Shown here: one piece after another, positions 18,669 to 27,675 of the stretch
How positions within the stretch are numbered: position 1 is the first letter of the stretch
Layout: every line of letters begins with the position of its first letter
NCBI GenBank assembly: GCA_018432935.1
Contig: JAHDSF010000019.1
Span: forward strand, 1 to 59,014
Direction: 5' to 3'
Source of the DNA: Rhodospirillales bacterium
GTDB lineage: Bacteria; Pseudomonadota; Alphaproteobacteria; Rhodospirillales; Shumkoniaceae
Length of the DNA: 59,014 nucleotides
Notes under the pieces: model-generated
Told to the model about the DNA's origin: nothing
Databases searched by the model: none
Seen by the model: the letters and a program-made list of their open reading frames with translations, nothing else
Translations under genes and position numbers: made by a program

Positions 18669-18691
18669 GCGCCGGCATTGAGGAGGGAAGG

Positions 18692-20188
18692 ATGCAGACG
18701 TCATACCGCGTGACGCTGATCGCCGTTGTCGCCGCGTTGGTGTTCGGGACCGCCGACGCCAAGGACCAGATCGTGATCGATCTCGTCAACGAGCCGGCGA
18801 CCCTGGATCCCCACGTGCAGTGGAATCCCGACAGCTACTACGTCTACCGCAACGTCTTCGACAACCTGGTCACCCGCGACAATGCCGGTGCGATCGCGCC
18901 GCAGATCGCGACGGCGTGGAAGCGGCTCTCCGACACCGAGACCGAATTCACCATCCGCAGCGACGTCACATTCCACGACGGCGCGCCGCTGACGGCCGAG
19001 GATGTTGCTTTCAGCGTCAAGCGCATCACCGATCCGGCCTTCGGCAGCCCGCAGCTCGGCCAGTTCAACCAGATCGTCAAGGCGGAGGCCACCAGCCCCA
19101 CCACGGTGAAGCTGACCACCAACGGGGTCTACCCCGCCCTGCTCGCCCAGCTCGTCAAGCTTTCGGTGGTGCCGAAGCATGTGGTCGAGAAGGTCGGAAA
19201 GGACGCGTTCAACCTGAAGCCGGTCGGCAGCGGCCCCTACAAGTTCGAGAGCTGGCAGCGCGGCGTCCAGGTCACCCTGTCGCGCAACGACGCCTACTGG
19301 GGCGACAAGGGCGCCTTCAAGAGCGCCGTCTTTCGCGCGGTGCCGGATGCCGCCACCCGGGTCGCCGACCTCCAGACCGGCACCTCCGACCTCGTCGTCA
19401 CCCTCAACTCCGACCTCGCGGCGGAGATCGAGAAGTCCGGCCGAGGCAAGATCCTTTCGGTGCTCACCGAGCGGGTCGCCTATTTCGGCATGAACAGCTT
19501 CAAGAGGCCACTCGACGACGTGCGCATCCGTCGCGCCATCGCCTACGCCATCGATAAGGAGGGGATCGTCGACGGCATCCTCGCCGGCTACCCCAAGGTG
19601 GTCGGGGAGCTTGCCTCACCCGCCCACTTCGGCTGGGTCGACGGCATCGAGCCCTATCCGTACGACCTCAAGAAGGCCAAGGCGCTGATCGCGGAGGTCG
19701 GGGACGCCGCCAAGACGCCGCTGGAATTCGCCACCTCGCCGGTCTACGACCAGCGCGTCATCCAGGCGATCCAACAGATGCTCAACGACGCTGGACTCAA
19801 TGTGCAAATCAAGATGACGGACATGGCGACCTATCTCAAAGGTCAGCAGAGCAGCTCGCCCGAGACGGCCAACGTGTTGTCCTACGGACGCTGGTCGTGC
19901 GCCTGCCAGGATGCGGACGGCATCATGTTCCCGCTTCTCCATTCTTCGAGCAACTGGTCGCGGGTCCGCAACGCCAAGCTCGACGAGCTGCTTTCCGCCG
20001 CCCGTGTCGAGCCCGACGACGCCAAGCGTAAGGCCTTCTACGCCGAGGCCCACAAGATCGCACGCGACGAGGTCTCGGTGCTGCCGCTCTACCAGGAGGC
20101 GGTGATCTACGGCGCCGCCAAGCCGCTGCAGTGGGCGCCGACCCCCAACGAAAGCCTGTTCCTCAACCGCATGGCGTGGAGCGAGTAG
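18692..20188 (+). CDS. Peptide-type ABC transporter substrate-binding protein (family 5), copy 2
   Basis: 498 aa with a signal peptide (MQTSYRVTLIAVVAALVFG, cleavage before KDQ). It aligns end to end with copy 1 and most positions are identical, including DLVNEPATLDPH, HDGAPLTAEDVAFSVKRI, VGSGPYKFESW and the tail TPNESLFLNRM. GAGGAGGGAAGG precedes the ATG. Differences are scattered, so the duplication is not recent and the two proteins may bind different but related ligands through the same permease. A long hairpin follows before the permease genes. Confidence 0.93.
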   Translation: MQTSYRVTLIAVVAALVFGTADAKDQIVIDLVNEPATLDPHVQWNPDSYYVYRNVFDNLVTRDNAGAIAPQIATAWKRLSDTETEFTIRSDVTFHDGAPLTAEDVAFSVKRITDPAFGSPQLGQFNQIVKAEATSPTTVKLTTNGVYPALLAQLVKLSVVPKHVVEKVGKDAFNLKPVGSGPYKFESWQRGVQVTLSRNDAYWGDKGAFKSAVFRAVPDAATRVADLQTGTSDLVVTLNSDLAAEIEKSGRGKILSVLTERVAYFGMNSFKRPLDDVRIRRAIAYAIDKEGIVDGILAGYPKVVGELASPAHFGWVDGIEPYPYDLKKAKALIAEVGDAAKTPLEFATSPVYDQRVIQAIQQMLNDAGLNVQIKMTDMATYLKGQQSSSPETANVLSYGRWSCACQDADGIMFPLLHSSSNWSRVRNAKLDELLSAARVEPDDAKRKAFYAEAHKIARDEVSVLPLYQEAVIYGAAKPLQWAPTPNESLFLNRMAWSE

Positions 20189-20213
20189 TCGCGCCATGGA
20201 CTGCGGCATCGGG

Positions 20214-20259
20214 CACCCCCTCTCGTCTCTCCCCGGGGACTGGCGGGACGGAGGGGGTG
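20214..20259 (+). promoter_or_regulatory. Intercistronic hairpin after binding protein 2
   Basis: CACCCCCTC at 20214-20222 pairs perfectly with GAGGGGGTG at 20251-20259; the loop region itself contains CCCCGGGG. There is no T run. Likely an mRNA-stabilising or partial-termination element that sets binding protein above permease levels. Confidence 0.5.
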
Positions 20260-20278
20260 ACCCCCGGGACGAGATCTG

Positions 20279-21208
20279 ATGGGACGCTTCTTCCTCCGCC
20301 GCCTGGGGCAGGCCGCGGTCGCCATCTTCGGGGTGACGACGCTGGTGTTCTTCATCCAGCGGCTGACCGGCGACCCGACCCTTCTTCTGGTTCCCGAGAC
20401 GGCGACCAAGGCCGATATCGAGGCGATGCGCCACACCCTCGGCCTGGACCGACCCCTGCTGGTCCAGTACGTGGGTTTCCTGTGGGACATGCTGCGCTTC
20501 GACCTCGGCCGATCGTTCATCCAGAACGTCTCGGTCGCCACCATCATCGGCGCCCGGCTGCCCTATACGCTTGCCCTGGCCGCGGGCGCCCTGTTCGTTG
20601 CCTTCGCGATCGGCGTCCCGGTCGGGGTCGTGCTGGCGATCCGGCGCGGCAAGCTGAGCTCGGGCGGGCTCATGGGCATGGTGCTGGCGGCCCAGAGCAT
20701 GCCGACCTTCTGGAGCGGCATCCTGCTGATCATGATCTTCGCGGTCTGGCTCGGCTGGCTGCCCCCCTCGGGGCCGGGCGGCTTCGGCCATCTCATCATG
20801 CCCTCCGTGGCGCTGGGGCTGCTCAGCATGGCCACCTTCGCCCGCATCACCCGGACCTCGATCCTCGACGAGCTGTCCAAGGACTACGTCCGCTCCGCCC
20901 GCGCCCGCGGCGTGCCGACCCGGCGCCTGGTCTTCCGTCACCTGCTGCGCAACGCCTCGATTCCGGTAGTTTCGATCGCCGCAATCGAGATCTCGCACCT
21001 GCTGGCGGGCGCGGTAGTGGTGGAAACCGTGTTCGCCTGGCCGGGGCTCGGTCTGCTCACCATCCAGTCGATCGTGTCGCGCGACTTCCTGGTCGTGCAG
21101 GCGATCGTGCTGCTCGGCGCGTTCGTGACGATCGGGCTCAATTTCCTGGCCGACATCCTCTACAGCATCATCGATCCGCGGATCCGGCTCGACGGGGGTC
21201 CCTCATGA
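20279..21208 (+). CDS. ABC transporter permease, DppB/OppB type
   Basis: 309-aa inner-membrane protein with about six membrane helices. The N-terminus is typical of DppB (GRFFLRRLGQAAVAIFGVTTLVFF), followed by the early motif TGDPTLLLV. The EAA coupling loop (DYVRSARARGVPTRRLVFRH) contacts the ATPases. Its stop overlaps the dppC start by ATGA. It forms the translocation pore with the next protein and imports the ligand delivered by the two binding proteins. Confidence 0.94.
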   Translation: MGRFFLRRLGQAAVAIFGVTTLVFFIQRLTGDPTLLLVPETATKADIEAMRHTLGLDRPLLVQYVGFLWDMLRFDLGRSFIQNVSVATIIGARLPYTLALAAGALFVAFAIGVPVGVVLAIRRGKLSSGGLMGMVLAAQSMPTFWSGILLIMIFAVWLGWLPPSGPGGFGHLIMPSVALGLLSMATFARITRTSILDELSKDYVRSARARGVPTRRLVFRHLLRNASIPVVSIAAIEISHLLAGAVVVETVFAWPGLGLLTIQSIVSRDFLVVQAIVLLGAFVTIGLNFLADILYSIIDPRIRLDGGPS

Positions 21209-22089
21209 ACGCGATGCCCCCCAAGATCGCTGCCGAACGCCCCGCTCGGAAGCGCCGGAGGCTGGCGCCCGTGCTGCCGTTCGTCCTCGTCTTCCTGGTA
21301 TTCGTTCTGGTGGCGCTCCTCGCCCCCGTCATCGCTCCCTACGAGCCCAACGTGCAGAATCTGCTCGGCCGGCTGAAGCCGCCCGGAACCGTGATCCGCG
21401 GCATCACCTACGCCCTCGGCAGCGACGAGCTCGGCCGCGACCTGCTCAGCAGGCTCATCTACGGGGCGCGGATGTCGTTGGCGGCGGCCGTGCTGTCGGT
21501 GATGCTGTCCGGTGCGGTGGGCAGCGTGCTCGGCATGGCCGCCGGATATGCCCGCGGCTGGGTCGAGGTGGTGGTGATGCGGATCGTCGACATCTTCCTC
21601 TCGGTGCCGGCGGTGCTGCTCGCCATCATCACGGTCGCCGTGCTGGGACCGGGCTTCATCAACGTGGTGCTCGTGCTGGCGCTTACCCGGTGGCCCCGCT
21701 ACGCCCGGGTCGCCTACGGACAGACCCTGTCGGTGGCGAACATGCCCTACGTGCGGCTGGCCCGCTTCATGGGGGCGGGGCGGCTGCGGATTCTGTTCGT
21801 GCACATTCTGCCCAACATCGTCGGGCCGCTCACGGTCGTCGCCACCCTCGAGTTCGGCCTGATGGTCCTGTTCGAGGCGAGCCTGTCCTTCCTCGGACTC
21901 GGGGTGCAGCCGCCGACGGCAAGCTGGGGCGCGATGCTGAGCGTCGGCCGCAACTACGTGTCCAGCGCCTGGTGGATCGCCACCTTCCCCGGCGTCTGCC
22001 TGTTCCTGCTCGTGCTGTCGGTCAACCTCATCGGCGACAGCCTGCGCGACATTCTCGATCCGAAATCAAGAACAAGGAGAACCCGATGA
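21205..22089 (+). CDS. ABC transporter permease, DppC/OppC type
   Basis: 294 aa. A basic cytoplasmic N-terminus is followed by a first membrane helix (LPFVLVFLVFVLVALLAPVI), the DppC motif LGSDELGRDLLSRLIYGAR and the EAA loop near LARFMGAGRLRILFVHILPN. The stop overlaps the SDR gene start (ATGA), so the operon continues without a break into metabolic genes. It pairs with the DppB-type permease. Confidence 0.94.
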   Translation: MNAMPPKIAAERPARKRRRLAPVLPFVLVFLVFVLVALLAPVIAPYEPNVQNLLGRLKPPGTVIRGITYALGSDELGRDLLSRLIYGARMSLAAAVLSVMLSGAVGSVLGMAAGYARGWVEVVVMRIVDIFLSVPAVLLAIITVAVLGPGFINVVLVLALTRWPRYARVAYGQTLSVANMPYVRLARFMGAGRLRILFVHILPNIVGPLTVVATLEFGLMVLFEASLSFLGLGVQPPTASWGAMLSVGRNYVSSAWWIATFPGVCLFLLVLSVNLIGDSLRDILDPKSRTRRTR

Positions 22090-22877
22090 ATTTCGAACGC
22101 GAATTCGAGGGCCGGCGCGTCGTCATCACGGGCGCCTGCGGAGTGTACGGCCGCATGCTGGCCAAGGGGTTCGCCGAGGTCCGTGCCCGCGTCTGCCTGA
22201 CCGACCGCAACGAGGCCGACCTCCTGGACCTGTTCAAGGAGATCAAGCCGGCGGAGGGCAGCTTCGTCCAGCCCGCGGACTTCACGGACGACCGCTCGAT
22301 GGAGGGGCTGCTCGCCGCCGTGGCGAAGGCCTGGGGCGCGCCGGACATCCTCATCAACAACGCCGGGGTCTATCCCAGCGGCTTCCTGCTCGACATCGAC
22401 GCCGCCGAGTGGGACCGCGTCATGGATATCAACTTGCGCGCGCCGTTCGTGCTGACGCGCGGGTTCGCCCTGCAGATGATCAAGGCCGGCCACGGCGGCT
22501 CGGTCGTCAACGTCGGCTCCGGCGCTTCGCGCAAGATGCGCCGTTCGGTCGCCCCCTACTGCACCTCGAAGACCGCCCTCGACCGCCTCTCCAAGGGCTT
22601 CGCGCTGGAGCTTGCCGAGTACGGCATCCGCGTCAACGTGCTCGAACCCGGCTTCGCGGCCGGCAGCACCGCCAGCCCGCTGACCGACGAGCACGTGAAG
22701 CGGGTGATCTCGACCATGCCGCTGGGCCGCGAGTCGAACGCGGACGACGTGGTGCCCGCGACCCTGTATCTCTGCTCCCAGGCCGCCTCGTTCGTCACCG
22801 GCTCCACCCTTACCGTCGACGGCGGGAACTCGATCGGCTCGCTCGAGGTCTACCAGGCCAAGAAGAAAGCGCTTTGA
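22086..22877 (+). CDS. Short-chain dehydrogenase/reductase (SDR)
   Basis: 263 aa classical SDR. The NAD(P)-binding glycine motif is TGACGVYG at 15-22, with NNAG near 91-94 and catalytic Ser145 (VGSGAS), Tyr158 and Lys162 (YCTSK). The Asp after the second strand (LTDRN, 38-42) suggests preference for NAD(H). It is embedded by overlapping starts and stops between the permease and the deacetylase gene, so it probably oxidises or reduces the imported compound or one of its products. The substrate cannot be predicted. Confidence 0.92.
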   Translation: MNFEREFEGRRVVITGACGVYGRMLAKGFAEVRARVCLTDRNEADLLDLFKEIKPAEGSFVQPADFTDDRSMEGLLAAVAKAWGAPDILINNAGVYPSGFLLDIDAAEWDRVMDINLRAPFVLTRGFALQMIKAGHGGSVVNVGSGASRKMRRSVAPYCTSKTALDRLSKGFALELAEYGIRVNVLEPGFAAGSTASPLTDEHVKRVISTMPLGRESNADDVVPATLYLCSQAASFVTGSTLTVDGGNSIGSLEVYQAKKKAL

Positions 22878-22888
22878 CGGAGGATCGC

Positions 22889-23767
22889 ATGCGGCACGAA
22901 CCCTATCGGTGGCCGGACGGCAAGCAGAGCGCTGCCTGCTTCAGTGTCGACGTCGACGCCCATGCGCCGTGGCTGTGGAACAATCGTAAGCAGTTCCCGA
23001 GCCTGCTGTCGCATCTCGAGCAACGCCATTTCGGCATCCGGGTTGGCATCTTCCGCGTCCTGGACCTGCTCGAACGGTTCGGCATCCGCGGCAGCTTTTT
23101 CGTTCCCGGTGCGGTTGCCGAAGCCTACCCCGAGCTGCTGCCGACGCTGCTCGAGGCCGGCCACGAGGTCGGGCTGCACGGCTATTTCCACGAGCTGGTG
23201 AGCGAGATCTCCGACGCCGAGTTCACCGCCGCGCTGGAATGCTCGATCGCCCTGTTCGAACGCCAGACCGGACGGCGTCCGGCCGGTTTCCGATCGCCGG
23301 CCTGGGAGATGACGCCGCACATGATCGCCGAGCTGCGGCGGTGCGGCCTCTACGACAGCTCGCTGATGGGCTACGACCACCCCTACACGATCGACGGCGT
23401 CACCGAGGTGCCGGTGCAGTGGACGGTGGACGATGCGATCTACTTCAAGTTCATGGGCGGCGGCGGCGACCATTGGCCGCCCACCCCGCCCAGACCGATC
23501 GTCGAGGGCTGGATCGACGAATGGACGGTGCTGCACCGGGAAGGCGCCCTGTTCATGCTGACGGTGCACGACTGGATCTCGGGCCGCGGTCAGAAGATCG
23601 CGATGCTGGAACGGCTGCTGAGCACGATCCGCGCCGAGCCGTCGGTTTGGTTCGCGACCGCCGGCGAGCTCGCTGCCCATCACGCGGCGACCCAGGCGGA
23701 CCGCTTTCGTGTCGCAGCGGAGATCCCGCCGGAGATCGCCGATCACCCGGCCCGGAAGGGCGCATGA
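22889..23767 (+). CDS. Polysaccharide deacetylase family protein (PuuE/HpPgdA-like)
   Basis: 292 aa, no signal peptide, so cytoplasmic. A NodB-fold domain covers most of the protein: FSVDVDAHAPW (metal-site Asp region), GSFFVPG, GHEVGLHGYFHE (metal-ligand His residues), RSPAWEMT, and a C-terminal TVHDWISGR. This pattern fits the subgroup of allantoinase PuuE and Helicobacter PgdA rather than chitin deacetylases. These act on amide or cyclic-amide bonds. GGAGGATCGC precedes the ATG at 22889, and its stop overlaps the next gene by ATGA. In context it may hydrolyse an N-acyl or cyclic amide in the imported substrate. Confidence 0.88.
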   Translation: MRHEPYRWPDGKQSAACFSVDVDAHAPWLWNNRKQFPSLLSHLEQRHFGIRVGIFRVLDLLERFGIRGSFFVPGAVAEAYPELLPTLLEAGHEVGLHGYFHELVSEISDAEFTAALECSIALFERQTGRRPAGFRSPAWEMTPHMIAELRRCGLYDSSLMGYDHPYTIDGVTEVPVQWTVDDAIYFKFMGGGGDHWPPTPPRPIVEGWIDEWTVLHREGALFMLTVHDWISGRGQKIAMLERLLSTIRAEPSVWFATAGELAAHHAATQADRFRVAAEIPPEIADHPARKGA

Positions 23768-25308
23768 TGCAGACCTGGAGCATCCGCAAGCCGCAGGTCG
23801 AAAGCCGCCACGGCATCGTCGCCGCCCAGCACTTCGAGGCCGCCCAGGCCGGCGCCAAGGTCCTCGCGGCGGGCGGCAACGCCATGGACGCGGCGGTCGT
23901 CACCGCGCTCGTGCTCAGCACCGTCGAGCCGTGGCTGAGCGGCGTCGGCGGCGGCGGCTTCTTGCTCCATGCCGGTGCCGACGGCCGCGTCGACGCGCTC
24001 GATTTCAGCGTCCGCGCGCCGCAGGGGCTGGATCCCGCCGACTATCCGCTGGCAGGCGGCCGCGACGGCGACTGGTTTGACTGGCCGGCGGTGGCCGGCG
24101 ACCGCAACATCGTTGGCTACAGCTCGATCTGCGTGCCGGGGACCATCGCCGGCCTTGCCGCCGCGCTCGAACGGTTCGGGACCATCTCGTGGCGGGACGC
24201 CCTGCAGCCCGGGATCGATGTCGCCGACCGCGGGCTCGAGGTCGACTGGTATACCGCGCTCTGCATCGCCGTCGATTCCTCGGCCCTGGCCCGGTTCCCG
24301 GCATCCGCCGAGGTCTTCCTCGAAAACGGCTGGCCGCCCAGGGCACCCATGGGCTCGGCCAAGGTCTTTCGGAGCATGGATAAGAAAGCAGCCCTGCTGC
24401 GGCGCCTCGCCGAAGCCGGCCCACGCGATTTCTACGAAGGTAGGACGGCGCGCCTGCTCGCTTCCGACTTGGCTGCCGGAGGGTCGCGAATCAGCGTCGC
24501 CGATCTTGCTGCCTACCAGCCCCGCTGGTCGGCTCCGGCGCGCGCCGACTACCGCGGCTGGGACGTCTTCGCCTGTCCGGGGTTGAGCGGAGGCCCCAGC
24601 CTGCTCGCCGCGCTGCGGCTGCTCGAAGGCAGCCTTCAGCCGGGCCGGCTGCCTGACGCCGCGGCGGCATTGGCCTACGCCCGGGCGATCCGCGAAGCCT
24701 ATCGCGTGCGCCTCACGGAGATGGGGCACGCCGGCCGCGGCGGCGACTGCACCAGCCACATCAGCGTGGTCGACGCGCGCGGCAACATGGTGTCGCTGAC
24801 CAACACTCTGTTGTCGCGGTTCGGCTCCAAGGTCGTGCTGCCCCATGCCGGCATCCTGATGAACAACGGCATGATGTGGTTCGATCCCCGGCCAGGAGTA
24901 CCGAACGCGATTGGTCCCGGCGCCCAGCCGCTGGCCAACATGTGCCCGCTGATCCTGGCGCGCAACGGGGCGCCGGCGCTTGCGATCGGCGCCGCTGGCG
25001 GCCGCCAGATCTTCCCGGCGCTGGCCCAGATCGTCTCCCACATCGTCGATTTCGGGATGACGCTGGAGGAGGCGTTCCATGTTCCGCGTCTCGACGCCAG
25101 TTCGCCGACCATCAAAGTCAACCGGATGGCGGATCCTGACGTCGCCGCGGTCGTGGCCGGCGAATTCCCGGTCGAGATCGTTGTCGACACGCTGTACCCG
25201 GTGAACTTCGCGGTCCCGTCGGCGGTCAGCCGCAAGGACGGCATCAACCGCGGCATGGCCCATCAGACCAATCCGTGGGCCTCGGTGGCGGTGGGCGGCG
25301 ATGGCTGA
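23764..25308 (+). CDS. Gamma-glutamyltranspeptidase-family protein, cytoplasmic
   Basis: 514 aa in the Ntn-hydrolase GGT family. The N-terminal part has HGIVAAQHFEAAQAG, GGNAMDAAV and SGVGGGGF. The self-processing site lies before Thr330 in GDCTSHISVVDARGN, predicting a ~329-residue large and ~185-residue small subunit. No signal peptide is present, unlike classical periplasmic GGT, so it acts after import. The known reaction is hydrolysis or transfer of gamma-glutamyl groups. Being inside a dpp-type operon, it likely processes an imported gamma-glutamyl peptide or amide. It overlaps the downstream ATPase gene by 8 bp. Confidence 0.9.
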   Translation: MMQTWSIRKPQVESRHGIVAAQHFEAAQAGAKVLAAGGNAMDAAVVTALVLSTVEPWLSGVGGGGFLLHAGADGRVDALDFSVRAPQGLDPADYPLAGGRDGDWFDWPAVAGDRNIVGYSSICVPGTIAGLAAALERFGTISWRDALQPGIDVADRGLEVDWYTALCIAVDSSALARFPASAEVFLENGWPPRAPMGSAKVFRSMDKKAALLRRLAEAGPRDFYEGRTARLLASDLAAGGSRISVADLAAYQPRWSAPARADYRGWDVFACPGLSGGPSLLAALRLLEGSLQPGRLPDAAAALAYARAIREAYRVRLTEMGHAGRGGDCTSHISVVDARGNMVSLTNTLLSRFGSKVVLPHAGILMNNGMMWFDPRPGVPNAIGPGAQPLANMCPLILARNGAPALAIGAAGGRQIFPALAQIVSHIVDFGMTLEEAFHVPRLDASSPTIKVNRMADPDVAAVVAGEFPVEIVVDTLYPVNFAVPSAVSRKDGINRGMAHQTNPWASVAVGGDG

Positions 25309-26278
25309 GGCGGTGCTCGACGTCCGTGACCTTGCGGTCGAGATCGATGGCCGGAACGTCGTCGACGGCGTGTCGCTCGAGGTGGGGCGTTCCGAAGTGG
25401 TGGCCCTGGTCGGCGAGAGCGGGTGCGGCAAAAGCATGATCGCCTTCGCCGTCATGGGACTGCTGCCGGCGGTCGCCAGGGTGGACCGGGGCCAGATCCT
25501 GCTGGGCGGGGAAGATCTGGTGCAGATCGGCGAAGAGGCCATGCGGCAGGTCCGCGGCGACCGCCTGGCGATGATCTTCCAGGAGCCGGTCTCCTCGCTC
25601 AATCCGCTGATGAAGGTCGGCGAGCAGGTGGCGGAAAGCCTGGTCGTGCACCGCGCCGTAACCCGCCAGGAGGCGTGGGGCAAGGCGGTCGAGATGCTGC
25701 GCAAGGTCGGCATCCCCGAGCCCGAGCGGCGGGCCGGCCAGCTGCCGGCGGAACTCTCGGGGGGCATGTGCCAGCGGGTGATGATCGCCTCCGCCCTGAT
25801 CTCCCGGCCGCGTCTGCTGATTGCCGACGAGCCGACGACCGCCCTCGACGTCACCATCCAGGCCCAGATCCTCAACCTGATGAAGGAGCTGCGCGGGTTC
25901 GGCGACACTGCGATCCTGATCATAACCCACGACATGGGGGTGGTGGCCGACATCGCCGATCGCGTGTGCGTGATGTACGGCGGGCGCATCGTCGAGGCCG
26001 CCGGCGTCGGCGAGACCTTTGCCCGCCCCTCGCATCCCTATACCCGCCTCCTGCTGGGCACGATCCCGAAGCTGACGGGCGAACGCAAGCACCTGTTGCG
26101 CTCGATCGAGGGGACCGTCCCCGACATCGCCGAGTGGCCTTCCGGCTGCCGCTTCCGCACCCGCTGCCCTCTCGCCGACGAGGTCTGCGCCGAGACGCCG
26201 CCCTTCCTGCCGATTCCCGGTGATCCCGGCCACCACTCCGCCTGCTGGCACCTCGACAAGGTCGGAGAGATCGCATGA
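25301..26278 (+). CDS. ABC transporter ATP-binding protein, DppD/OppD type
   Basis: 325 aa. Walker A GESGCGKSM, Q-loop IFQEP, signature LSGGMCQRV, Walker B LLIADEPTTALD and the switch His in ITHDMG are all intact. The C-terminal oligopeptide-transporter extension carries the cysteine-containing CRFRTRCP, which in OppD/DppD relatives can bind an Fe-S cluster. It powers the DppBC pore together with the next gene, whose ATG overlaps its stop (ATGA). Confidence 0.95.
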   Translation: MAEAVLDVRDLAVEIDGRNVVDGVSLEVGRSEVVALVGESGCGKSMIAFAVMGLLPAVARVDRGQILLGGEDLVQIGEEAMRQVRGDRLAMIFQEPVSSLNPLMKVGEQVAESLVVHRAVTRQEAWGKAVEMLRKVGIPEPERRAGQLPAELSGGMCQRVMIASALISRPRLLIADEPTTALDVTIQAQILNLMKELRGFGDTAILIITHDMGVVADIADRVCVMYGGRIVEAAGVGETFARPSHPYTRLLLGTIPKLTGERKHLLRSIEGTVPDIAEWPSGCRFRTRCPLADEVCAETPPFLPIPGDPGHHSACWHLDKVGEIA

Positions 26279-27276
26279 CGACGCACTCCGAGCCGCGGCC
26301 CGCCCCTCTTCTCGCCGTCGAGGACCTCCGCGTGCACTTCCCGGTGCGTGGCGGCTGGCTGGGGGCGCAGCGCGGCATCGTCAAGGCGGTCGACGGCTTC
26401 TCGCTGACCATCTCCGCCGGTGAGACGGTCGCCCTGGTCGGGGAATCGGGGTGCGGCAAGTCGACGGCGGGGAACGCCATCCTCGGTCTTGCCGAGCCTT
26501 CGGGAGGCCGGATCGTGTACGAGGGCATCGACCTCGCGGGCGCCGCGCCGCGGCGCCGCGCGGAGCTGCGTCGGCAGATGCAGGTGATCTTCCAGGACCC
26601 GGTCTCCGCCCTCAATCCCAAGCTGACGATCGGCCAGAGTGTGGCCGAGCCGCTGGTCGTCGCCGGCGTGCCCGCGAACGAACGACGACGGCGGGTGGAC
26701 GAGCTGCTCGACCTCGTCGGCCTCAAGGCATCGCAGAAGGACCGCTATCCCAACGAACTTTCCGGCGGGCAGCGGCAGAGGGTGGTGATCGCCCGCGCGC
26801 TGGCCCTGTCGCCCAAGCTCCTGGTCTGCGACGAGCCGGTCTCCGCCCTCGACGTCTCGATCCGCTCGCAAATCCTGAACCTGCTGATGCGGCTGCAGCA
26901 GGAGTTCGGCCTCGCCTACCTGTTCATCTCGCACGACCTGTCGGTGGTGCGCCACATCGCCGACCGCGTGGTGGTCATGTACCTCGGGGTGATCGTCGAG
27001 GAGGGCGAGGCGGAGACGGTCTTCTCCTCTCCCGCCCATCCCTACACCGAGGCCCTGCTGGCCGCGATTCCCCTGCCCGACCCCAAGGAGCAGCGGCGCC
27101 GCAAGGCAATCGTGCTGGAGGGCGAGCTGCCGAGCCCGCTCGATCCGCCGGCCGGCTGCCGCTTCGTCACCCGCTGCCCGATCCGCGAAGCCGGCTGCGC
27201 CGCAGTCCGGCCGTCTCTCGTCCCGACCCCGCAGGGGTCACGGGCGGCCTGCTTGGTGCGGTTCCCCGCCCAGTAG
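26275..27276 (+). CDS. ABC transporter ATP-binding protein, DppF/OppF type
   Basis: 333 aa. Walker A GESGCGKST, Q-loop IFQDP, signature LSGGQRQRV, Walker B LLVCDEPVSALD and ISHDLS are intact. The C-terminal extension has CRFVTRCP. It is the second ATPase of the heteromeric importer and the last gene of the operon; a recombinase fragment follows within 70 bp. No strong terminator was recognised directly after the stop. Confidence 0.95.
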   Translation: MTTHSEPRPAPLLAVEDLRVHFPVRGGWLGAQRGIVKAVDGFSLTISAGETVALVGESGCGKSTAGNAILGLAEPSGGRIVYEGIDLAGAAPRRRAELRRQMQVIFQDPVSALNPKLTIGQSVAEPLVVAGVPANERRRRVDELLDLVGLKASQKDRYPNELSGGQRQRVVIARALALSPKLLVCDEPVSALDVSIRSQILNLLMRLQQEFGLAYLFISHDLSVVRHIADRVVVMYLGVIVEEGEAETVFSSPAHPYTEALLAAIPLPDPKEQRRRKAIVLEGELPSPLDPPAGCRFVTRCPIREAGCAAVRPSLVPTPQGSRAACLVRFPAQ

Positions 27277-27341
27277 GCAGCCGTAGAACGTCGCGGCGAG
27301 CTGCATGAGGCGGAGATACTGCGCGTAACGGGCCGCGCAGT

Positions 27342-27449
27342 ATGCGTGCCCACCGCCGGACCGGCAACCTCAGGGCCGTCCGACTGCTACTCGGTCGCAC
27401 GAAGATCGAGAGCACCGTCAGATACCTCGGCATCGAGGCCGACTTGAGA
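27342..27449 (+). pseudogene. Tyrosine recombinase/integrase, C-terminal fragment
   Basis: The residues RRTGNLRAVRLLLGRTKIES followed by TVRYLGIE match the catalytic C-terminus of phage-type integrases, with the nucleophilic Tyr in TVRYLG. The second catalytic His (usually LLLGH) is Arg here (LLLGRT). The rest of the protein is missing upstream, and the frame continues into unrelated sequence. It is a remnant of a mobile element, possibly the one that used the tRNA-Lys site at 14350. The surrounding 27277-27675 has no other recognisable gene. Confidence 0.65.
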
Positions 27450-27675
27450 CCTGGGGCGGAGCCGCCGCGCTCCGCCCACCTCCGATCTCCAGAAGGTGCC
27501 AGCAGCAGATATCCGTGTCCTGCAGCACCGTTCGGCCATTCCGCGAACTTGGTGGAGCTTGCAGTACTCGTTGCCGAGGCCGCGTGCTGGGCAAGCACCG
27601 CGTCAAGGGGAAGAAACCCCTTGGCCAACTTGCGCGGGAAGATGGTAGAAGTGGTCTTCTTGGGGGAGGGGGAAA

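Noticed and set aside
23743-25989. 748-codon minus-strand frame opposite the GGT and dppD genes
   Set aside because: It is antisense to two well-supported overlapping genes and encodes no recognisable domain.
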